A stretch of 64,000 nucleotides of DNA from G963704535 sp963704535 (GCA_963704535.1 OY969916.1:7192001-7256000); one strand, 5' to 3'; counted from the first letter of the stretch, positions 44,346-52,711 are shown. Numbers and translations: made by a program. Notes: generated from the sequence alone by a model not told the origin.

Positions 44346-44468
44346 GAGCACCTCTGGATGAACTACGATCCGCCCCTGGAGCTGCACGATTATCAATTTT
44401 TAGGGGGCGATTTCCGGGAGCGCGAGCGGATAGCGCGCATGTGCGAGGGCTGGAAGGAATCGACCTGA
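44337..44468 (+). pseudogene. C-terminal scrap of an unrecognised protein
   Basis: The frame encodes EHLWMNYDPPLELHDYQFLG and RERIARMCEGWKEST then TGA. It begins where the dehydratase fragment ends and finishes just before the thioesterase fragment. No start codon. Family not recognised. Confidence 0.35.
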
Positions 44469-44778
44469 CTTATGCCAGCAACACGGCTTTATGCACGCGG
44501 GGATGCTAACCGCCGTCGTCGATAGTGCCTGTGGCTACGCTGCGTTAAGCCTCATGCCGCCAGCGGTCGGGGTCTTAACCGTTGAGTTCAAGGTCAACTT
44601 CCTGGCTCCTGCGGCGGGTGAAGAGTTCATCGCACGGGGCAAGGTGATGCGCAGTGGCCGCAGCATCAGCGTCTGTACAGGAGAAGTGATGGCCTTGGCC
44701 CAGGGCAGTGAGAAGCTGGTGGCACTGATGCAGGCGACGATGATGGCAGTGGCGGGACAGGAGGGCATCCGGGATTAA
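44469..44778 (+). pseudogene. PaaI-type hotdog thioesterase, N-terminally truncated
   Basis: The frame reads CQQHGFMHAGMLTAVVDSACGYAAL, then VLTVEFKVNFLAPAAGEEFIA and VCTGEVMALAQGSEKLVA, a PaaI/YbgC-like hotdog domain with the catalytic-region G(F)xHxGxL(x)xxxDxA motif. About 40 N-terminal residues are missing, because the frame is joined to foreign sequence at about 44468. ATG 44491 could still start a 95-residue product, but it would lack the first strand and helix. Probably inactive. Confidence 0.7.
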
Positions 44779-45283
44779 CCCGGTTGCGGCGACGGCGTGC
44801 GTCTCCATGGCTCAAACGTGCTCTCGCGAGCATCTCTGGGTCGCAAGAGACCCCCTGGCCATCGCGCACACAAGCCTGGGAAGAACCGTGATGCCAGCCG
44901 TCCTCATCGATCGCCAGCCGCCAGTCGGCCAGCGCGACACTCGCCATGACAATGATGCGCCGCTCCCAATACCCCAGCCGAAAGCGCAGCCGGCCGCGCT
45001 GCTCCGGGTCCGGGAGCGCTTGTTCCAGCGCAGAGAGGAGGGGCTGGATATCCTCAGTCGCCTGCCGCAGCCAAATATCAACCCCTCCTCCCGGTCGGGC
45101 GGGCCTTGCGGCACTGCGGTCTGCCTGGCGCGCCTGGACCAGCGCCGGGTTCAACGCAAAGAGTGGCGATTCCATCCACCAACGAGTATTAAAGCCATAG
45201 ACCGCGTTGCCGCGGTTGTGCAGGAACCAGCCGGCAGCTCGCAGATCCGCCGGCAGCTCGGCGATGCGGAGTTTGGTGCTCAT
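44666..45283 (-). CDS. Hypothetical protein, probably 3'-truncated
   Basis: 205 codons from ATG 45283 (MSTKLRIAELPADLRAAGWF). The first 140 residues look like real protein (NRGNAVYGFNTRWWMESPLF, GYWERRIIVMASVALADWRL). The remainder, after about 44830, is Pro/Ser-rich and antisense to the thioesterase fragment, so the natural end is probably lost. The start overlaps the stop of the frame upstream (ATGA at 45280-45283), suggesting an operon of two. No family recognised. Confidence 0.45.
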   Translation of the reverse strand: MSTKLRIAELPADLRAAGWFLHNRGNAVYGFNTRWWMESPLFALNPALVQARQADRSAARPARPGGGVDIWLRQATEDIQPLLSALEQALPDPEQRGRLRFRLGYWERRIIVMASVALADWRLAIDEDGWHHGSSQACVRDGQGVSCDPEMLARARLSHGDARRRRNRVNPGCPPVPPLPSSSPASVPPASHCPGPRPSLLLYRR

Positions 45284-45792
45284 GCGTTTGTCTCGCTTTC
45301 CTGGCCGGCTGGTGCGTGCGCAGTGGTGCGCTTCGGCTGGTGCCTGGCACGCTTGGTGCCTCTACCGGGTAGCGACGCGATCACCTGTCTGCCACGGATC
45401 GGTGAGCGTTCGAGCCGGCGCTGGAGCGCGCGAGCGAGATGCCGGTGAGCATCGTCTACCGTGCAGGAGACAGGAGCAGCCGACGAGAGCGGGATTGTGG
45501 CAAGGAGCGGATCGTCGCCGAACACCTCGCGCATCAGTGTTTCATACAACTCGAACCCGGTGCGGTTGAGCGGCGCCCGGAGCACGCGAACAGCAGCTCG
45601 GACCGCCGTCGGCATCGTCAGATCGCCGCCCGCAACGAGCCGCCCGATCAGCTCGGCCAGGCTCGCCACGCTGGTCTCGCCGCAGGCCGACGACGACCCG
45701 CTACCGGACGAGCGCTCCTGGCGCCTGGCCGGGATGGACGGCGGCGATCTGCGCGCCGATTGGTGCCGCTTGATGGAATTGCGGCCGGTGAC
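45280..45792 (-). CDS. Hypothetical protein with unclear start
   Basis: Within a longer open frame, the last 170 codons look protein-like: SLAELIGRLVAGGDLTMPTA, VRVLRAPLNRTGFELYETLM, REVFGDDPLLATI and DDAHRHLARALQRRLERS. No ATG with a ribosome-binding site was found near 45792; an in-frame ATG occurs only at LTMPTAV. It is coupled by ATGA to the hypothetical gene at 45283. Its neighbour upstream is the broken STAND gene. Unknown function. Confidence 0.4.
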   Translation of the reverse strand, partial: VTGRNSIKRHQSARRSPPSIPARRQERSSGSGSSSACGETSVASLAELIGRLVAGGDLTMPTAVRAAVRVLRAPLNRTGFELYETLMREVFGDDPLLATIPLSSAAPVSCTVDDAHRHLARALQRRLERSPIRGRQVIASLPGRGTKRARHQPKRTTAHAPAGQESETNA

Positions 45793-46147
45793 ATAGCGGC
45801 GGGGGGCTACCTGAAAGAAACTTGCTCGTGGTGGAAGGGGGAGCGCAGATGCCGGGAGCGCGCCTCCAGGACCTCTATGTAGAAGGGAAGGCTGAGGACG
45901 CGCATCAATCGCGTTCGCCGCGACTCTGCCCGGCAGGTCCGTGAGTGAACGACGGTTCAAGGGATGCGAGACAGTCCAGCAGCATGCGGTGGATGAAGAT
46001 GTAGCTGCCGCCGGTGCGGCGTAGCAGCACCAGGTCAACGCAGCGGTCACAGAAGGGCACGAGTTGGAGCGGCACGGCGTCGGAGCGCCAGAGCAGCAGG
46101 CGCAGGACATAGTGCTGGATGACGGCCGGCCCGCCCAGCCCAAGCAG

Positions 46148-46272
46148 CCACAGGACCACCCCGAAGAGCAGCCCCAGGACCAGCCCGGAGAGCAGCCCCA
46201 AGACCAGCCCCAAGACCAGCCCCAAGACAAGCCCCAAGACAAGCCCAGAGAGCAGCCCGAAGAGCAGCCCGA
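46148..46272. repeat. 6/12-bp tandem repeat coding for LGLV helices
   Basis: Units close to AAGACCAGCCCC (with AAGAGCAGCCCC and AAGACAAGCCCC variants) repeat about ten times. On the reverse strand they encode GLVLGLVLGLVLGLLSGLVL, a membrane segment of the broken STAND protein. Confidence 0.7.
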
Positions 46273-46442
46273 CATAGACCTGATATCATCGGCGCCACCA
46301 GATATCAGCCAGGAGATCCGGCTGGAGATCCTCAATGCGAAAAACGGTCTGCGACCGCTCGGCCATCCGCGCCGCAACCCAGCCCAGCCCGCACCACGCT
46401 CGATTTGCCACTGCCGCTCGCCCCGATCAAGGCCAGGAAACG

Positions 46443-46545
46443 TGATGTTGTCTGTGGTCCGTGGCTTGTCCTGAGCGAAGTCGAAGGGTCCATAGTCCGT
46501 GGCCGATTGTTCGGTACGTCTTGAAACGGACTACGAACTACGGGC
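46443..46545. repeat. Dispersed repeat inserted in the STAND gene
   Basis: Contains TGTCCTGAGCGAAGTCGAAGG, flanked by several GTCCGTGG-like heptamer units. A variant CTCCTGAGCCAGTCGAAGGG occurs at 38114-38133 near the IS. It is translated in frame inside the STAND protein. Confidence 0.6.
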
Positions 46546-47003
46546 AACGGACACTGCTCGGCCATGCGCTCCAAGCAGCGCTGAACCAGCGCCTCGCGCC
46601 CGAAGAAGTCGGCCGCGTCGGCCTCCTGGAATGCGCGCAGACCCTTGTACGGGTTCTGGATCTCTGGCCCGGCGGTGTTTATCAGGGCCGAGCGCCCGGC
46701 CCTGATAAACGCCACACGCTCGGCTGGCGCCAACCCCAACAAATCCGCGAGCCGCTCCACCAGTTCGCGCGAGGGTTGCAGCGCATCGGCCTCCCACTTC
46801 CGAAGAGTGATCGTCGAGCATCCCAGCCGGTGGGCCAGGTTCGCTTGGGTCAGGTCGAGTGGCTTACGGTAGCGCTTGAGTTGGCTACCGAATGAGGCTT
46901 GGTCCATGCCAGTTTGCTCCGCGCGTGTAGGAATGTGTGGTCAAGACTGAGCGACCCGCGTCATCCGGCAGCCCCGGCTCGGCAGTGGGCGCCGCAGTTT
47001 TTG

Positions 47004-47051
47004 ATTATATCGCCGTTTATACCGCTCATTATATCGCAAATTGTATCGCCA
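47004..47051. promoter_or_regulatory. Four 12-bp iterons in a divergent promoter region
   Basis: ATTATATCGC, TTTATACCGC, ATTATATCGC and ATTGTATCGC begin at 47004, 47016, 47028 and 47040, exactly 12 bases apart, in otherwise GC-rich DNA. They lie between the start of the XRE-STAND gene (46907, reverse) and the secreted-protein gene (47169, forward). They are a likely binding array for the XRE protein or a plasmid-type iteron relic. Confidence 0.65.
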
Positions 47052-47168
47052 AGCCGGATTGCGTTGCCGTCACGGGTATGGTCTAATCGATACAGCCCGC
47101 TGTCCAAATTCGCATACTACATCGTGGGGTGTACCTGGCGGCTGCGCCATTTGAAGGAGACTTCGCTC

Positions 47169-47927
47169 ATGCCCGTGCTCTACCGTCGTCACGCGATCAT
47201 GCTCAGCGTGGTGCTGGCGCTTGGCTGGCTGCTCGGCGCGGCTGTGGTGCTGGTGCTTGGCTGGCTGTCCGGCGCGGCCGTGGTCGCCCTGCCGCTCGAA
47301 CTCAGCGCCCCGCCGCTCCAGGAAGCGCCCGATCCGCACCTGCCGGCACTGGCGCTTGAGATCGACGTCGCCCCTGAGCTGATCGTCGGCGAGACGACTA
47401 CGATCACGCTGACAGTCGCCAATGCCGCTCCTGGCCCTGGTTATAGTGGTCCGACACAAGGCTGGCGCTGGACGATTGGGCATTTGAACGGTCGCGCCGA
47501 GACGATTGTCACCGCAACGTTGAGCCTCCGGAGTATGCCGCCCGGTGCCGCACTCCTGCTGGCCCCACAAGCGACCACCAGCAGCCTCGGCCAGCCGGTG
47601 CTGGGCCACGGCGGCGCCCCAGTCAGCCCGCGTGAGCGCGGCCCGGCCCGCGCCGACTTCATCCCCGGCGCCGCCGCCGAGCTGCGCAGCCGCGACGGCT
47701 GGGTGGTCGTGCGTGTCCCCGCCCAAGCCCACCACCGCCTCTCCCTTCAGTATACCCCGCTGGCCGACAAACTGCCCGACCTGCTCGCCCGCGGGACGCC
47801 CCTCCACCCGGCCATCGCCGGCTTCAAGCGCGGCACACGCGCAGGGCGGGGTGGCGCGGAGGGCGGGGTGGAGGAGTTTTGGGAATGCTGGCTCAGGCGG
47901 GCTTCCAGTTCGGCAATACCAGCCTGA
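47169..47927 (+). CDS. Secreted CARDB/DUF11-like protein, truncated by an IS66 fragment
   Basis: ATG 47169 (MPVLYRRHAIMLSVVLALGW) follows TTGAAGGAGAC. A signal segment is followed by a beta-sandwich repeat pattern (LALEIDVAPELIVGETTTIT, then LTVANAAPGPGYSG) as in CARDB/DUF11 adhesion-type domains, and HHRLSLQYTPLADKLP. From about codon 220 (47830) the frame is simply antisense IS66 sequence (KRGTRAGRGGAEGGVEEF), so the natural C-terminus has been cut off. It may still be translated to 47927. It stands divergent from the STAND gene across four 12-bp iterons. Confidence 0.55.
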   Translation: MPVLYRRHAIMLSVVLALGWLLGAAVVLVLGWLSGAAVVALPLELSAPPLQEAPDPHLPALALEIDVAPELIVGETTTITLTVANAAPGPGYSGPTQGWRWTIGHLNGRAETIVTATLSLRSMPPGAALLLAPQATTSSLGQPVLGHGGAPVSPRERGPARADFIPGAAAELRSRDGWVVVRVPAQAHHRLSLQYTPLADKLPDLLARGTPLHPAIAGFKRGTRAGRGGAEGGVEEFWECWLRRASSSAIPA

Positions 47928-48076
47928 AGGAGTAGGATATGCTGCTGCTGGTCAGCAAGTTGTTGCTGCTGGAGCGAGAGGACCTGCACAAGCACACCAA
48001 TGAACTGACGGACTGCTGGCGGCGTTGCCGCCCAGTCCTCAGGTGTAATGCCATCGGGTGGTATCAGGTCGTCCAT
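47830..48076 (-). pseudogene. IS66-family transposase, N-terminal fragment
   Basis: The frame from ATG 48076 reads MDDLIPPDGITPEDWAATPP, AVRQFIGVLVQVLSLQQQQL, then IAELEARLSQHSQNSSTPPS, the coiled N-terminal region and HSQNSSxPPS motif of IS66 TnpC transposases. After about 82 residues it runs into the CARDB-like gene. The catalytic domain is absent. Confidence 0.8.
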
Positions 48077-48172
48077 GCGGCAAATATGCCGTGAGATGCA
48101 GTGGCTGTCAAATCACGTTGATGTCACGATTGTAGAGAAACCCGTGAACGGCTACGAAGAGGGAGGTATCCT

Positions 48173-48940
48173 ATGAGTGTTGCCACGCTACCACAGCCGC
48201 ACAAAGCGATCGAGCACTCGCTCCTGGTGATCGAGCGCATCCTGCGCGACCGCGACGGGCTCTGGAAACAAGTCCTGGTTGAGCACCGCCTGAACGAGCT
48301 GATCGGGCAGCTGATGGCAAGCTCGGCGGTCGCGCTGTCCTGTTACGGCCTGGTCCTGGGATTCTCGAACGGTCCGCTCCAGGCGATCTCCTCGGCGATC
48401 AAGCTGCCGATCCTGTTCCTGCTGACGCTGCTAATCTGCCTCCCCACGCTGTACCTGTTTAACTTGGTCTTCGGCGCCCGGCTGTCGGTGCGGCAGGCGC
48501 TGGCGCTGGTGCTGGTCGCGATCACCGTCACGTCCATGTCGACCCTGGCGTTTGCTCCGATCAGTCTCTTTTTTCTGGTCACGGTAGATTACGGCTTCAA
48601 CAAGCTGCTCAACGTCTCCATTCTGACTCTGACCGGGTCGGTGGGCTTGAGCTTCCTGCTCGACGGCATGGGCAGCCTCAATAAGCTCACCATCGCGTCG
48701 CATAAGCAAGCAACCACGAGCGACGAGTTGGAGCAGCAGCCGCCCCCGCCGACCGAGCAGGCCGTCAGCATGTCGCTGCTGTACATCTGGGTGCTGCTCT
48801 ATGGGTTCGTCGGCACCCAACTCGGCTGGACATTACGGCCCTTTTTCGGCAGCCCCAACAAGCCGTTCGAGCTTTTCCGCTCGCTTGAGGGCAATTTCTA
48901 CGTAAATATCGTGCAGACCATTATGAAGATGCTATCTTGA
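48173..48940 (+). CDS. Polytopic membrane protein, Yip1-like
   Basis: 255 residues behind GAGGGAGG. A cytoplasmic N-terminal segment (VIERILRDRDGLWKQVLVEH) precedes about five or six membrane helices: AVALSCYGLVLGFSN, LPILFLLTLLICLPTLYLFN, ALALVLVAITVTSMSTLAFA, ISLFFLVTVDYGFNKLL and LLYIWVLLYGFVGTQLG. A polar loop with QQPPPPTEQ separates the last helix. The layout resembles Yip1-domain proteins sometimes labelled actin-binding WH2 in Chloroflexota. A small membrane-anchored gene follows 29 bases later. Function unknown. Confidence 0.6.
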   Translation: MSVATLPQPHKAIEHSLLVIERILRDRDGLWKQVLVEHRLNELIGQLMASSAVALSCYGLVLGFSNGPLQAISSAIKLPILFLLTLLICLPTLYLFNLVFGARLSVRQALALVLVAITVTSMSTLAFAPISLFFLVTVDYGFNKLLNVSILTLTGSVGLSFLLDGMGSLNKLTIASHKQATTSDELEQQPPPPTEQAVSMSLLYIWVLLYGFVGTQLGWTLRPFFGSPNKPFELFRSLEGNFYVNIVQTIMKMLS

Positions 48941-48969
48941 TGAGATCGTTGTATCCGTGAGGAGGCTAT

Positions 48970-49525
48970 ATGGAGCGCGATCCGATTCTGACGCTGCTGG
49001 GGCTCGGCGTGGTGCTGGTGTTTGCCGTGGGCGCGGTAGTGCTGCTGCTGCGGGTGAGCGGTCGCGCCATCACCCAACGCGGCGGCTTCGTCCAGGGCTA
49101 CCCGCCCAGCCAGTACCCGGCGCAGGCGCTCACCCGCGCCGGCCCGCTGGCCGCGCTGGTGGCGACACAAGCGCGGCTGCTGTCGCTCTACGAGCACGTG
49201 CCGCCCCATAGCGAACTGGCGATCTGGCTGCGCCCGTTTCTGGTCGAACTGCGCGATCATGGACACGGCCTACCGCGTGACGGTGATCACGCAGATCTAC
49301 GAGCGGCCCGCGCCGCTCGACCGGCTGGTGGCCATGGTGACTGATATACGTAACAGTCGGCGCAACGCCATCGTGGCGCCAGAGATACACACCGAATCGT
49401 CACAGCCCTTGAAGCATGGCCTCCTCCTCACTGCTGCTCGTCACTCACCTAGTCATCGCCGACCGGCACCTGGTCGAGCTGGAGCAGCGCCTATGCTTCA
49501 AGATCAGCCCTGCTGCTCTGGGTGA
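48970..49525 (+). pseudogene. Small single-helix membrane protein, frameshifted
   Basis: ATG 48970 follows GAGGAGGC. The protein begins MERDPILTLLGLGVVLVFAV (one membrane helix), then QGYPPSQYPAQALTRAGPLA and LAIWLRPFLVELR. Near 49255 the frame is lost, but the +1 frame continues naturally as IMDTAYRVTVITQIYERPAP and RLVAMVTDIRNSRRNAI. One added base would give a product of about 180 residues. A separate small frame at 49416-49535 (MASSSLLLVTHLVIADRHLV) overlaps the end. It probably forms a unit with the membrane protein upstream. No family recognised. Confidence 0.5.
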
Positions 49526-49735
49526 GGAACATTGACCGATTCCTTCTCAGTTATCCCTAGACGGCGCTGCCTGCCCTCTCACAACCCTGGTGACTCCACC
49601 TCCGTGTCAGGAGTCACAGGGCGATCAGAGGCCCGTTCAGTGCGTCGCGGCAGGGCCAACTGAAGCGCCGTATTGCCGCTACCTTGCGCGGCGTTAGAAT
49701 TTATACGACGATACAACGTAATGACGGAGGGTATC

Positions 49736-50221
49736 ATGCTGCGACGGACAGAAGGTATGGGCTTATTGACCGTATGGATAGTGTTCATCGGCCTCGTAAC
49801 CGGGCTTGATTGGCTGGGATTGTTCTCCTCCTTTTTCGCTGCGCTCCCACTTTGGCTCGGTCGAGGCGCGTTTTTCCTTGTGGTCGTCGTGCTCTTGGTC
49901 GGATTACGTGTTGTGCTCCGTTCAGCGCACAGGGCGCAGATCCAACGGACGGCACTAGCGCTCGGCATCGCGTGGCTGCTCGTGTTACCGTTTATCCCCT
50001 GGACGGCTGAGAAGACGCTGATTATTAGGTACGCCCTGCTTGCTCCGGGCATGACCGAGATGAAGGTTCAGGCGATTATGGGCACCCCGCCTGGTTATCC
50101 TCCGAGATCGGTGTTCTGCGACGATCCTGAAGACGACAAGAATGGTGAGTGCCTTGGTACGTACGTCATCGTAAAGATGGCAGACGGTCGGCTTATATCA
50201 GCAGAGATTGAAATGGATTAA
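49736..50221 (+). CDS. Membrane protein with SmpA-like C-terminal domain
   Basis: 161 residues from ATG 49736, behind GGAGGGTATC. Three membrane helices (LLTVWIVFIGLVTGLDWLGL, FFLVVVVLLVGLRVVL, LALGIAWLLVLPFIPW) precede a C-terminal domain of about 55 residues beginning LAPGMTEMKVQAIMGTPPGY and ending VIVKMADGRLISAEIEMD. The pattern 'G M t.. V...lG.P' plus a final beta hairpin is like SmpA/OmlA/BamE-type modules. The role is unknown. It stands alone between fragment-rich stretches. Confidence 0.6.
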   Translation: MLRRTEGMGLLTVWIVFIGLVTGLDWLGLFSSFFAALPLWLGRGAFFLVVVVLLVGLRVVLRSAHRAQIQRTALALGIAWLLVLPFIPWTAEKTLIIRYALLAPGMTEMKVQAIMGTPPGYPPRSVFCDDPEDDKNGECLGTYVIVKMADGRLISAEIEMD

Positions 50222-50407
50222 GCCTATAGCTGCGGGCAGAGAAGATGAACCATCACGCCAGTTGTCGCTCGCCTTCACGAGCGGGAAACCAACGGCTCAA
50301 CTACACTGCTCTCAGCTATAGCGCCCGACTGCGCGCCACGACGCATATGACTGCCGTAGCGTGAAACGAGTGCCTCCCAGACGGCACCACGAAGCCTGCG
50401 CTCCTCC

Positions 50408-50620
50408 TCATAGCTCCTCGCCGCTCACCTGGTCGCCGCCGGCTGGCGCCAGGTGAGCGGCGAGCAGTGCTTGTGCTTTCAGGATCAGGCCCGCCCGATC
50501 GACGAGCTGCACGGTTGAATCACCGGCCCCTGTGATCTCATACTGCCCTTCGGCGAAGCGCACCATGGAGCCTCGCCGGCGTAGTACAGCCACGGCCTGA
50601 GAGAATGATACCTCACTCAC
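50408..50620 (-). CDS. Small hypothetical protein (70 residues)
   Basis: MSEVSFSQAVAVLRRRGSMV, then EGQYEITGAGDSTVQLVDRA and ILKAQALLAAHLAPAGG. The start overlaps the stop of the gene upstream (ATGA at 50617-50620), so the two form an operon. No family recognised. The pair has the look of small mobile-element or toxin-antitoxin genes, without direct support. Confidence 0.5.
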   Translation of the reverse strand: MSEVSFSQAVAVLRRRGSMVRFAEGQYEITGAGDSTVQLVDRAGLILKAQALLAAHLAPAGGDQVSGEEL

Positions 50621-50838
50621 GCCGTTTCTTTCCCCCGGCGCCGGCGCAGCTCTTCCCTCGTGACCGTCTGCACTTTGCGGGGTTGCTGCTGATAGGGCTT
50701 ATCGGCCCGGTGCGTCATCCCCATCAGCTCCTTCACGATGTCATTTAAATCCTTTCCCGCCAGAAACAGCGCCACAATACGCGCCTCTTCGGGCGTACGG
50801 AGTATTGGGCTTTCTGGTACGCTCTTTTGGGATGACAA
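50617..50838 (-). CDS. Small hypothetical protein (73 residues)
   Basis: MSSQKSVPESPILRTPEEAR, then IVALFLAGKDLNDIVKELMG, ending in a basic tail VTREELRRRRGKETA. The middle segment resembles a helix-turn-helix-like 'LAGKDLNDIVKELMG' but is too short to assign. It is coupled to the 70-residue gene downstream. Confidence 0.5.
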   Translation of the reverse strand: MSSQKSVPESPILRTPEEARIVALFLAGKDLNDIVKELMGMTHRADKPYQQQPRKVQTVTREELRRRRGKETA

Positions 50839-51089
50839 TCTGGGATGATTCTGGGCTGACTCAGGGGCTGAAACTCAAACAGGTGCGGCGGCACAGCACG
50901 ATAACCGTTAAGTCCCTGGCGCGCTCAACACGGCTCTGATCGAGCTTGGGCTGCGGTGGGCGGTCAGCCGAGAGGCGGTCGTAGACATGCTGCTCACTCA
51001 GGCGATCAGCGACCTTGAGGAAATGGGCGCTGCGGACCTGGCGGCCCTGAGCAGCGCCGCGCATCCAGCCGAGCGACGGTCGCGGCAAG

Positions 51090-51416
51090 GTGACGATCCG
51101 TGTGCCGCGACATTACGACCCGCAGCTTGCCCAGCTCGCGAATGAATATTTCCAGGGTGTCAGATCCTACGCGCTCCAGGGGCTGCTGTGGCGTGGGCTG
51201 GAGCGGGCCAAAGACGACCCGGCCGTCGAGCTGCCTAACCGCACCGTGATGATCAACGGGCGGCTGTATGCGCGACTGGCACGGCATCTATTCGATAAGC
51301 GCAGGGAGCAGGGTGGCACGGCACCGATGAAAAAGTTTGTTGAAACGGCGGTTGAGCGCGAACTCGATCGCGAACTGCGCCGGCAGGGCCGGCCAGCGGT
51401 GAAGAGTGCTGATTAA
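51090..51416 (+). CDS. Hypothetical protein with C-terminal helical segment
   Basis: 108 residues from GTG 51090 (MTIRVPRHYDPQLAQLANEY), with NGRLYARLARHLFDKRREQG and MKKFVETAVERELDRELRRQ. An ATG-initiated frame at 50987-51145 (MLLTQAISDLEEMGAADLAA) ends 56 bases inside it. Together they resemble a small two-gene regulator or antitoxin unit whose first gene has lost its start, but no family was recognised. GGCAAGG precedes the GTG weakly. Confidence 0.45.
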   Translation: MTIRVPRHYDPQLAQLANEYFQGVRSYALQGLLWRGLERAKDDPAVELPNRTVMINGRLYARLARHLFDKRREQGGTAPMKKFVETAVERELDRELRRQGRPAVKSAD

Positions 51417-51422
51417 CACGCA

Positions 51423-52413
51423 CTAAGCCTCGCCATTAATCGACAGTTCCGAGAATGCGCCGGTGTCGAGGTCGTAGACCAGGTGAAAGAAGCAGTCGCC
51501 GCCATCGAGCACCAGTACCGGCTGCTCCCTCCAATCGGCGATGTCGTCGCTACAGAAGAAATTTGCGTATATCTTGAGGCGCCCATCCCTCAAAATTCCA
51601 AGGTATTGCCGCTTGTACTGCGACAGTTTTTCCCACAGATTGGGCGACTGAAGCGGGGCTATCTGGCGCAACTCCGTCTCGATGCTTTCTTCGAGCTTGA
51701 GCACCTGGTCTTTCTGGGGCGTCCAGTAGCCATCTGCTCCGCTGATGCGACCTATTCCTCTATCAAACGCCGCGCCCTGTTCCTGGGGAACGATCGCGCC
51801 CTCGAACTCAGCGGTCTTGACCTGCTCGTAGGGAGACGCGCCGCTTGCGCTGCTGGCAGGCTGCACCAGGAACGTGGCGACGTAGCTTGAGAACTCTTGC
51901 TCGACAAGCTTTACCGGATACGGTTCGAATTTAACAAAGCTAATCGTGTAGTCTTCAACGCGCTTGACCGAGTCCTCCGCCTGCGTGCTCGTCCCATACA
52001 GGGTGAGTTCCAATTGGCCGAGGTCGCGGCCATCTTTGGCCAGCGCGACGACTACCCTGGCCTGGCCCATCCAGGCGCACGTCACGCTGGTCGGGCAGCG
52101 CAGAATCTTCGATCACCGCCGCGAAGGTGATCTCCAGGCGCTCGGATTCGATGGCCGCGAAGGGCTGGCTGGCCCGAAGCTGGAATGGGATGTTGAGAGT
52201 GGCGGGGAGATGCGCTCCACCCTGCAGGGTGGTTGTGGGCGTCCAGGGAGCGGGGGATGGCGCGGCGGTCGGTTCGCTCGCAGGTGTGGTTGGCTCGGGC
52301 CTGGGCGGCGCCGGCGTCGCGAGTTGCTGCGCGCTGGGCGCCTCGCTGCATCCTGCCAGCGTGAGCGCCGAGAGCAGCAGCAGGGTTACAAGAGCACGGT
52401 AGAAGGTGTTCAT
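51423..52413 (-). CDS. Lipoprotein, frameshifted after an EDSRCP-type motif
   Basis: ATG 52413 starts a lipoprotein signal ending LTLAGC, then a Pro/Thr-rich linker and QLRASQPFAAIESERLEITF. At about 52100 the frame is lost within AAVIEDS. Removing one G gives EDSRCPTSVTCAWMGQARVV, a motif known from small bacterial lipoproteins, and continues to 51423 (VALAKDGRDLGQLELTLYGT, then the C-terminal domain VLVLDGGDCFFHLVYDLDTG). The restored product is about 330 residues, secreted and membrane-anchored. Function unknown. The first frame alone would end at 51955. Confidence 0.7.
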
Positions 52414-52680
52414 CGGCTCACCTCAGAGAACAACTTGCTTCGTCTTTCATCAACTCCAGGCCAGTCATAATTCCTGACGCTGCCCTTTGTCCGATCGTTC
52501 CCGCATATCAAACGCTGCCCCAGCAGGTGGAAGGATGGCAACTGACCGATTGCTGACGATACATGGCGCATGCCGGATGTCCTTTGGAAGCGGTTCGCCC
52601 CCCACATCCCAGCGGGTGGCCCCAGCACGCCTGGTTGGGCGTCACAACAACTGAGTATGAGTATCGACGCCAGAAACGAC

Positions 52681-52711
52681 AGCGGGCCGGATCGCCATAA
52701 TCCGGCCCGCT
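52681..52711. terminator. GC-rich hairpin between reverse-strand genes
   Basis: AGCGGGCCGGAT and ATCCGGCCCGCT (12-bp perfect stem) enclose CGCCATA. It lies 30 bases beyond the stop of the gene at 52741 on the reverse strand. Only a weak T stretch follows, so it is a probable but not certain terminator. Confidence 0.6.

Larger units (their letters stand above)
45905..46907 (-). pseudogene. XRE-STAND ATPase gene with a large internal deletion
   Basis: The N-terminal part (46907-46332) has an XRE helix-turn-helix (FGSQLKRYRKPLDLTQANLA, GCSTITLRKWEADAL), the STAND entry motif NPYKGLRAFQEADAADFFGR and Walker A LIGASGSGKSSVVRAGL. It then breaks off. The C-terminal part (46237-45905) in another frame has repeated LGLV membrane helices and the tail IQHYVLRLLLWRSDAVPLQL and GGSYIFIHRMLLDCLA seen at the end of similar proteins. 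The several hundred residues between are gone. An in-frame insertion of repeat sequence (46443-46545, SPFQDVPNNRPRTMDPSTSL) also lies before the Walker motif. Confidence 0.75.

Noticed and set aside
43418..44509. A single 363-codon forward gene
   Set aside because: It passes in different parts through a receiver scrap, out-of-frame dehydratase sequence and the dehydratase tail. It is a chance concatenation of fragments.
49416..49535. 39-codon frame MASSSLLLVTHLVIAD as a separate gene
   Set aside because: Overlaps the end of the frameshifted small membrane protein and has no ribosome-binding site; left as a note only.
50987..51145. 52-codon frame before the GTG gene at 51090
   Set aside because: Plausible helical protein, but its first part lacks a start codon and it overlaps the next frame by 56 bases; not strong enough for its own entry.
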